Shown: piece by piece, positions 13,791 through 17,995 of the stretch
How positions within the stretch are numbered: the first letter of the stretch is position 1
Layout: each line of letters begins with the position of its first letter
Assembly: GCA_910589095.1 (NCBI GenBank)
Contig: CAJUSN010000038.1
Coordinates: 1 to 17,995 of the forward strand
Reading direction: 5' to 3'
Length of the DNA: 17,995 nucleotides
Source of the DNA: an uncultured Muribaculaceae bacterium
GTDB lineage: Bacteria; Bacteroidota; Bacteroidia; Bacteroidales; Muribaculaceae
Notes under the pieces: model-generated
The model's database searches: none
Seen by the model: only the letters and a program-made list of their open reading frames with translations
What the model was told of the DNA's origin: nothing
Program-made: the position numbers and the translations under genes

Positions 13791-14588
13791 ATGATGAAGC
13801 AGGACATCCAAAACAATCAATATTGCTACCGCTATCCACACCCGGCTCTCACGGTTGACTGTGTGATTTTCGGGTTCGACGGTCAGTGCTTGAAGATACT
13901 CCTTGTTGAGCGCGGACTTGAGCCTTACAAGGGGATGTGGGCACTTCCCGGTGGATTTGTGCGCATAGACGAGACTGTGGAGCAAGCGGCCGCCCGCGAG
14001 CTCCGTGAGGAAACAAACCTCACGGAGGTGTATCTGGATCAATTTCGCGTGTATAGCGATCCGCAACGCGATCCGCGCGAACGTGTGGTGACAGTGGCTT
14101 TCATTGCTCTCGTGCGCCCCGAGGCTTACAGCGTAGTGGCAGGTGATGATGCGGCCAATGCATTATGGTTTGAGGAGGATATGCTGCCTCCCATGGCTTT
14201 TGACCATGAACGAATCATACGCGATGCTCGTGAACATCTGTCAGAAGTTTTGCGGATCAAGCCTGTGGCATTCCAATTGCTCAGCAAGCTTTTTTCGCTC
14301 AGCGAATTGCAGCGTGTGTATGAGGCCATTGGGCGTAAGAGCTATGACCGCCGTAATTTCCAGCGCAAGGTTCTTCAGACCGGAATGCTTGAAGAACTTC
14401 CGGTGGATTCCGCTCCAATGTGTGGCTCTCATCCTGATGCATCGCCGGTTTTCAGCCGACCGAGCGCAGGCCGTCCGCTTCAACGACTCTTTTCCTTTCG
14501 CAAGAAACCGAAATCGGCCGATAAGAAGGAGGATAAGTCCTCCGACCGGCGCGAAGAAGGCTCCACGCGCGATATCTTTGATTTCTAA
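13791..14588 (+). CDS. NrtR-type Nudix-domain regulator with winged helix
   Basis: The product is 265 residues. A Nudix domain (about 20-140) contains ALPGGFVRIDETVEQAAARE, then LREETNL. The box fits GxxxxxExxxxxxxREUxEE, but the usual Gly before the last hydrophobic is N76. Residues of about 158-200 (FQLLSKLFSLSELQRVYEAI, GRKSYDRRNFQRKVLQ) match the winged-helix DNA-binding domain of the NrtR family, which senses a sugar- or nucleotide-phosphate ligand with the Nudix fold and usually represses transport or metabolism genes. The tail from 205 on is low-complexity and basic (RLFSFRKKPKSADKKEDKSS). ATG at 13791 or 13794 both fit the short leader. The palindrome over its promoter supports a regulator role. 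Enzyme activity cannot be excluded, because the catalytic RE and EE residues are kept. Confidence 0.88.
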   Translation: MMKQDIQNNQYCYRYPHPALTVDCVIFGFDGQCLKILLVERGLEPYKGMWALPGGFVRIDETVEQAAARELREETNLTEVYLDQFRVYSDPQRDPRERVVTVAFIALVRPEAYSVVAGDDAANALWFEEDMLPPMAFDHERIIRDAREHLSEVLRIKPVAFQLLSKLFSLSELQRVYEAIGRKSYDRRNFQRKVLQTGMLEELPVDSAPMCGSHPDASPVFSRPSAGRPLQRLFSFRKKPKSADKKEDKSSDRREEGSTRDIFDF

Positions 14589-14656
14589 CTGACACTGGAA
14601 AAACACACAAATCAACGTTTCAACTAATTTCTAACTAATTTATTATTACACATTCC

Positions 14657-15382
14657 ATGAACTCAACTTCCAACACACAAACAGCACACACTCCCTCGGG
14701 AATCGTAACCACCGTGTTTAATCTCATCATCGTCGATGAAAGCGGCTCCATGAGCCATCTTACGGACCAAACCATCTCAGGCTGCAATGAAACTCTCAAT
14801 GTGGTGCGTCAGGCAGCCAAGGAGCAATCTGCCACATCGCGTTCGCTCGTCTCGATCTATGCCTTTCAGAATGGTGGGCCTGTGACGTCACGCTATCTGG
14901 TGAAAAACGCCAAAGCTGCCGAAGTGCGCGACATTACCCGCGATGATTATCGTCCATATGGAAACACACCTCTGCTTGATGCCGTCGGGTCCACTCTGTC
15001 GGAACTCAAGGCAGTGGCAGCCACTCACGAGGATGCCACTGGTATCATCACCATCATCACCGATGGCTATGAAAACTCATCTGTTAGCTATGACTGGGGA
15101 AAGGTGGCGGCTCTCATCTCTCAATTCAAAGAGATGGGGTGGACCGTCAACCTTATTGGTGCAAACATTGATGTGGAGGCCATGGCCTCACGTATAAACG
15201 TGGATAACCACTATGCTTTCCAAGCCACAAAAACGGGCACAAGCGCAATGTTTTCTACGTTTGCCGATGCCAACCGTTGCCGATATAACGATATGGCGGA
15301 AGAAAACGCTATCCCCGATGCAAACGTCCGCAAGGAGGCTCGTCGCAAAAAGTCTAAAGGTTTCTTTTCGGGTTTAAAATAA
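14657..15382 (+). CDS. Cytoplasmic von Willebrand factor A domain protein
   Basis: The product is 241 residues without a signal peptide or membrane segment. The vWA fold fills about residues 17-200, with a complete metal-ion site: D27-E-S29-G-S31 in VDESGSMS, T104 in GNTPLLDAVG, and D136 in ITDGYENSS. It should bind a divalent metal and a protein partner. The C-terminus is basic (KEARRKKSKGFFSGLK), somewhat like the tail of the Nudix regulator upstream (RPLQRLFSFRKKPKSADKK). It lies 68 bases after that gene, with no promoter or terminator seen between, so they are probably co-transcribed. TerY/YegL-like vWA proteins are the closest style I recall, but no tellurite-type neighbours are present. 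The partner is unknown. Confidence 0.9.
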   Translation: MNSTSNTQTAHTPSGIVTTVFNLIIVDESGSMSHLTDQTISGCNETLNVVRQAAKEQSATSRSLVSIYAFQNGGPVTSRYLVKNAKAAEVRDITRDDYRPYGNTPLLDAVGSTLSELKAVAATHEDATGIITIITDGYENSSVSYDWGKVAALISQFKEMGWTVNLIGANIDVEAMASRINVDNHYAFQATKTGTSAMFSTFADANRCRYNDMAEENAIPDANVRKEARRKKSKGFFSGLK

Positions 15383-15403
15383 ATATTTACCGTCCAAAAA
15401 ACA

Positions 15404-15436
15404 AGAGCCGGCTCCTCACGTCGAGGGGTCGGCTCT
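15404..15436 (-). terminator. Terminator between convergent genes
   Basis: A 14-bp stem with two wobbles (outer arm AGAGCCG, 5-base loop) lies between the vWA gene and the aminotransferase gene. On the minus strand it is followed by TGTTTTTTGG, a good terminator tail for the aminotransferase operon. It may also act weakly for the plus-strand genes. Confidence 0.8.
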
Positions 15437-15460
15437 CTTATTGGGATCTGGGTAGAATGA

Positions 15461-16750
15461 TCAGATGATGGAAGCCTTGATGGTGTCCACAATGTAGCGG
15501 ACGTCGTCGTCGGTCACGTAAGGACCGGCCGGTAGGCATATACCAGTGGCGAAAAGTGCTTCGCTCACTCCGTTCACGTAGGCCGGGGCATTTTTATAAA
15601 CGGGCTGTTTGTGCATCGGTTTCCACAGCGGGCGGGCCTCGATGTTGGCCTTGTCAAGACACACTCGCAGGGCCTCGACGTTGTCGTTGGGCTGACAGTC
15701 GGTAGTGGCAGTTGACGCCGCATGAATCACGCCGGCAGCGCCACCCACAGCGCCAGTGATGATGGTCTTGTAGGCGTTTTCCTGACCCTTGATCTTGAGG
15801 TCGGGGTCGAGAGTGGCCGTGCACAGCCAGAAGTTGGAGTCATACTCCGGTGCCGGATTGCAGTGCATCGTAATGCCCTTGACATCCTTCAGCAACTCGC
15901 AATAAAGCTCCTGCACATGCCGGTGATGGGCTATGTGGTCGTTGATGATGGTCATCTGTCCGCGACCTATACCCGCGCAAATGTTGCTCATACGGTAGTT
16001 GTAGCCGATAGCCTCGTGCTGATAGTAGGGGTAGGATTCGCGGGCTTGGGTGGCATACCACATGATGGTGTTCTTGTCCTCGTCGTTGTCGCAGATGAGG
16101 GCGCCCCCGCCTGAGGTTGTGATCATCTTGTTGCCGTTGAACGAGAGCACACCGTATTTGCCGAATGTGCCAAGCACCTGTCCGCAGTAACGTGAACCGA
16201 GTCCTTCGGCTGCGTCCTCAATGACGGGAATCCCGTAGCGATTGGCAATCTCCATGATTTTGTCAATCTTATAAGGCATACCGTAGAGTGCCACGGGAAC
16301 AATGGCCTTAGGCTTTTTACCGGTCTTGGCAATACGGTCCTTTATTGCCTCCTCAAGCAATTCGGGATCCATGTTCCACGATTCCTTTTCAGAATCTATA
16401 AACACGGGGGTTGCGCCAAGATAAGTGATGGGGTGACTCGATGCGCAGAATGTGAACGACTGCACCAGCACCTCATCGCCCGCACCGACACCACAGGCAA
16501 TCAGCGCCAAATGCACCGCCGCCGTTCCGGCCGAAAGCGCCACGACCTTCTTGTCGAGCGGCTCTCTCTCTTCACAGTTTTGACAATTGACTTTTGACTT
16601 TGAAGAATTCACAAATTCTTCAAGGTCTTTCTCAAAACCATTCACATTCGGACCCAGAGGCACAACCCAATTGGCATCAAACGCCTCCTTTATAAAATCC
16701 TGTTCCTTCCCCGACATATGTGCCAGGCAAAGCAATATCCTCTCTCTCAT
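15461..16750 (-). CDS. DegT/DnrJ/EryC1/StrS-family sugar aminotransferase
   Basis: The product is a 429-residue PLP enzyme that should transfer an amino group from glutamate to a keto-sugar nucleotide, as PglE does for UDP-bacillosamine. Landmarks are NWVVPLGPNVNGFE, ALSAGTAAVHLAL, the PLP-contacting D179 in VIEDAAEGLGS, and the Schiff-base K208 in SFNGNKMITTSGGGAL. Residues of about 48-66 (NSSKSKVNCQNCEEREPLD) are extra compared with the usual direct step from the FEKDLEEFV helix to the VALSAGT strand. This stretch coincides with 7-bp DNA repeats and a palindrome. Two acyltransferase genes lie just upstream, 12 bases away for the nearer, matching an amino-sugar then N-acylation order. The gene is otherwise complete. 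The exact sugar is not deducible. Confidence 0.93.
   Translation of the reverse strand: MRERILLCLAHMSGKEQDFIKEAFDANWVVPLGPNVNGFEKDLEEFVNSSKSKVNCQNCEEREPLDKKVVALSAGTAAVHLALIACGVGAGDEVLVQSFTFCASSHPITYLGATPVFIDSEKESWNMDPELLEEAIKDRIAKTGKKPKAIVPVALYGMPYKIDKIMEIANRYGIPVIEDAAEGLGSRYCGQVLGTFGKYGVLSFNGNKMITTSGGGALICDNDEDKNTIMWYATQARESYPYYQHEAIGYNYRMSNICAGIGRGQMTIINDHIAHHRHVQELYCELLKDVKGITMHCNPAPEYDSNFWLCTATLDPDLKIKGQENAYKTIITGAVGGAAGVIHAASTATTDCQPNDNVEALRVCLDKANIEARPLWKPMHKQPVYKNAPAYVNGVSEALFATGICLPAGPYVTDDDVRYIVDTIKASII
16580..16623. repeat. 7-bp tandem repeat plus palindrome inside the aminotransferase gene
   Basis: TTGACAA, TTGACTT and TTGACTT (16580-16600) form three heptamer units. They run into a perfect 10-bp inverted repeat, TTGAAGAATT (16600-16609) and AATTCTTCAA (16614-16623), with loop CACA. 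Three units are 21 bases, so the frame is kept; gain or loss of one unit would shift it. The composition is unlike the flanking coding sequence, suggesting an inserted element. Confidence 0.7.
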
Positions 16751-16762
16751 AATATTTTAATT

Positions 16763-17389
16763 CTAAACATTTTCTCGTATTGTCCGGCACGGATTGCCAT
16801 AAGCAACCACGTTATCCGGTATGTCTTTAACTACAACGGAGCCAGCTCCGATCATGCAATTCTTTCCGATGCGAATTCCTTGTTTAACAACTGTTCCGGC
16901 TCCTATCCATGTACATTCACCTATTTCAGAGCCTCCACAAATGGTTGCGCCTGATGCCACATGAACGTAGTCATGTATTTTTACATCATGACCCACTGAA
17001 GACTTAGTATTTAAAATGCAGTGATTACCTATTTCTGCACATGATTGAGCTATTACACCTTGCATCACTACGGTCCCTTTTCCAACTGTGCTGTGTGGCG
17101 ATATAATGGCAGATGGATGTATGGCTGTGGGAAATTCAGTGGCGCTTATCCTTTCGGCAATAGCTTTCCGGATCTTGCAGTTACCTATCGTAACGATGAC
17201 TTTGTGATAAGTATCGGTAGGCTTGGTGCATTTGGTTCCCATGAACAGCTGGTCCTCGGGAGAATCATCAACAATTAGATCCACATGTTGTCCCATACTT
17301 TCCAATATGTCCATCACCACTTTGCAATGGCCACCGGCACCGTATAGGGTAATGCCGGAGCTGTTTTTCAGCCGCACTCCTTTATTCAT
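16763..17389 (-). CDS. PglD/NeuD-like sugar O/N-acyltransferase (left-handed beta helix)
   Basis: The product is 208 residues. A small Rossmann-like N-terminus (ITLYGAGGHCKVVMDILESM) has the GAGGH motif typical of PglD and NeuD. It is followed by hexapeptide repeats (about 95-195) such as IHPSAIISPHSTVGKGTVVM, then IGNHCILNTKSSVGHDVKIH, ending IGAGSVVVKDIPDNVVAYGNP. The conserved His in SSVGHD is the likely catalytic base. It would transfer an acetyl or other acyl group from acyl-CoA to an amino sugar made by the aminotransferase encoded 12 bases downstream. Its ATG lies 27 bases after the preceding acyltransferase stop, and would be overlapped (ATGA) if a G tract in that gene lost one base. 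Function class is firm; sugar and acyl group unknown. Confidence 0.92.
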   Translation of the reverse strand: MNKGVRLKNSSGITLYGAGGHCKVVMDILESMGQHVDLIVDDSPEDQLFMGTKCTKPTDTYHKVIVTIGNCKIRKAIAERISATEFPTAIHPSAIISPHSTVGKGTVVMQGVIAQSCAEIGNHCILNTKSSVGHDVKIHDYVHVASGATICGGSEIGECTWIGAGTVVKQGIRIGKNCMIGAGSVVVKDIPDNVVAYGNPCRTIRENV

Positions 17390-17416
17390 GCGGCTAATAC
17401 TTTGTATATTAACGAA

Positions 17417-17995
17417 TTACCCCCCCCCAATTTTATGAGCTGAATCTGAAGAGGGTGAGGGTGTTGAAGTATCTGAATATCCGGCTTTGAACTTGATGGT
17501 CTTAGCCGGGACTCCGGCCACCACCGCTCCATCGGGGACATCTTTTATGACCACGGCACCCGCTCCAATCAAGCAGTCCTTTCCAAGTGAATGAAGGCCG
17601 GTCATGATGGTGGAGCCTATCCCGCAGTAAGTGTAAGGATTTGCCACAATGGAGGCTCCGAAATTGCATCCCGTGGACAGGAACGTTCCATATCCCAATA
17701 TGTTGTGATGTGCTATATTGACACCCATACTAATCATCACATAATCCTCAATGACGGTATCTGGCATGATGTTGGTTCCAAGCAGGATATAAACACCCTT
17801 GCCAATGGTCACATTAGATGAAATGGTTACAGAAGGATGGATATAGTTGGGAATCTGATATCCCAACTCCTCCGCTAATCGGAGAAATTTCACTCTCAAC
17901 CGGTTGTTGCCGAGGGGACAATAGACAGCTTCCACCCCGTGGGTATCCTTAAGTGTTTCAAGTTTTGATATTGGACCCAGTACCGGAATGTCATC
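17417..17995 (-). CDS. Second PglD-like acyltransferase (start outside the window)
   Basis: The frame stays open to the window end, so the start lies beyond 17995; the GTG at 17935 is internal. The visible part begins DDIPVLGPISKLETLKDTHG, the usual middle of the N-terminal domain. The hexapeptide beta-helix follows (NYIHPSVTISSNVTIGKGVY, VNIAHHNILGYGTFLSTGC, GKDCLIGAGAVVIKDVPDGA) and ends VVAGVPAKTIKF. The AHHN stretch holds the likely catalytic His. It should acylate a sugar in surface-glycan synthesis. The C-terminal 20 residues (SDTSTPSPSSDSAHKIGGG) are extra and low-complexity; the last three glycines come from a run of nine G. It differs clearly from the second acyltransferase, so this is not a simple tandem duplicate. 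Confidence 0.9.
   Translation of the reverse strand, partial: DDIPVLGPISKLETLKDTHGVEAVYCPLGNNRLRVKFLRLAEELGYQIPNYIHPSVTISSNVTIGKGVYILLGTNIMPDTVIEDYVMISMGVNIAHHNILGYGTFLSTGCNFGASIVANPYTYCGIGSTIMTGLHSLGKDCLIGAGAVVIKDVPDGAVVAGVPAKTIKFKAGYSDTSTPSPSSDSAHKIGGG
17420..17428 (-). repeat. Nine-G homopolymer at the end of the acyltransferase gene
   Basis: On the minus strand nine G directly precede the TAA stop. With eight G the frame would read on for about 11 more codons and stop at a TGA overlapping the next gene's ATG (ATGA). With ten G it would add three codons. Tracts this long are prone to slippage. Confidence 0.8.

Noticed and set aside
13611..14066. 151-codon minus-strand frame over the Nudix gene start and the divergent promoters
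   Set aside because: It is antisense to conserved Nudix motifs and would cross both promoters and the operator.
1..17995. CRISPR arrays, tRNA or rRNA genes, and insertion-sequence transposases
   Set aside because: No regularly spaced repeats, no tRNA-like cloverleaf and no transposase-like protein were found on either strand.

Overview
The window looks like a chromosome segment from the phylum Bacteroidota, order Bacteroidales (a Muribaculaceae-like gut bacterium is my best guess, from general recall and not a search). Supporting signs are a Bacteroidetes-type glutamyl-tRNA synthetase, lipoproteins with acidic residues after the lipid cysteine, WG-repeat and DUF6175-like proteins, very weak Shine-Dalgarno sites, and four promoters matching the Bacteroides sigma-factor consensus (TTTG or TTG, 19-20 bases, TAnnTTTG).

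Layout. 1-894 (+): the 3' part of gltX. 895-1123: two convergent terminator hairpins. 1124-8241 (-): a run of six exported proteins, read from 8241 down to 1124: a small LPP20-like periplasmic protein, a WG-repeat protein, a DUF6175-like protein, a coiled-coil secreted protein, a protein with a FlgT-C-like middle and an outer-membrane beta-barrel-like end, and an Ig-like lipoprotein. 8242-8705: a long structured leader with a good promoter. 8706-10801 (-): an L,D-transpeptidase lipoprotein and a YbhN-type membrane protein. 11056-13604 (-): a tightly overlapping operon of a SemiSWEET transporter, a TonB C-terminal-domain protein, a FecCD permease and its ATPase. 13605-13790: divergent promoters with a strong palindromic operator. 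13791-15382 (+): a Nudix/winged-helix regulator and a von Willebrand factor A protein. 15404-15436: a terminator between convergent genes. 15461-17995 (-): three genes for nucleotide-sugar or surface-glycan modification (two PglD/NeuD-like acyltransferases and a DegT-family aminotransferase), the first cut by the window end.

Most notable. The WG-repeat gene sits between two perfect 34-bp direct repeats. Each repeat carries the first codons of the DUF6175-like gene, so an AT-richer 2.5-kb module appears to have been inserted into an older exported-protein operon, rebuilding the interrupted gene start on one side and leaving a dead 11-codon stub on the other. The glycan genes carry two possible switching tracts: nine G at the end of one acyltransferase gene, and three 7-bp units inside the aminotransferase. 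The Nudix/winged-helix gene has a perfect 11-bp-arm palindrome on its own promoter, as expected for self-repression.

The six-gene exported operon is the best candidate for an undescribed system. It combines proteins reminiscent of the FlgO/FlgP/FlgT group of outer-membrane accessory proteins in an organism group without such flagella. This is inference from weak similarity and gene order.
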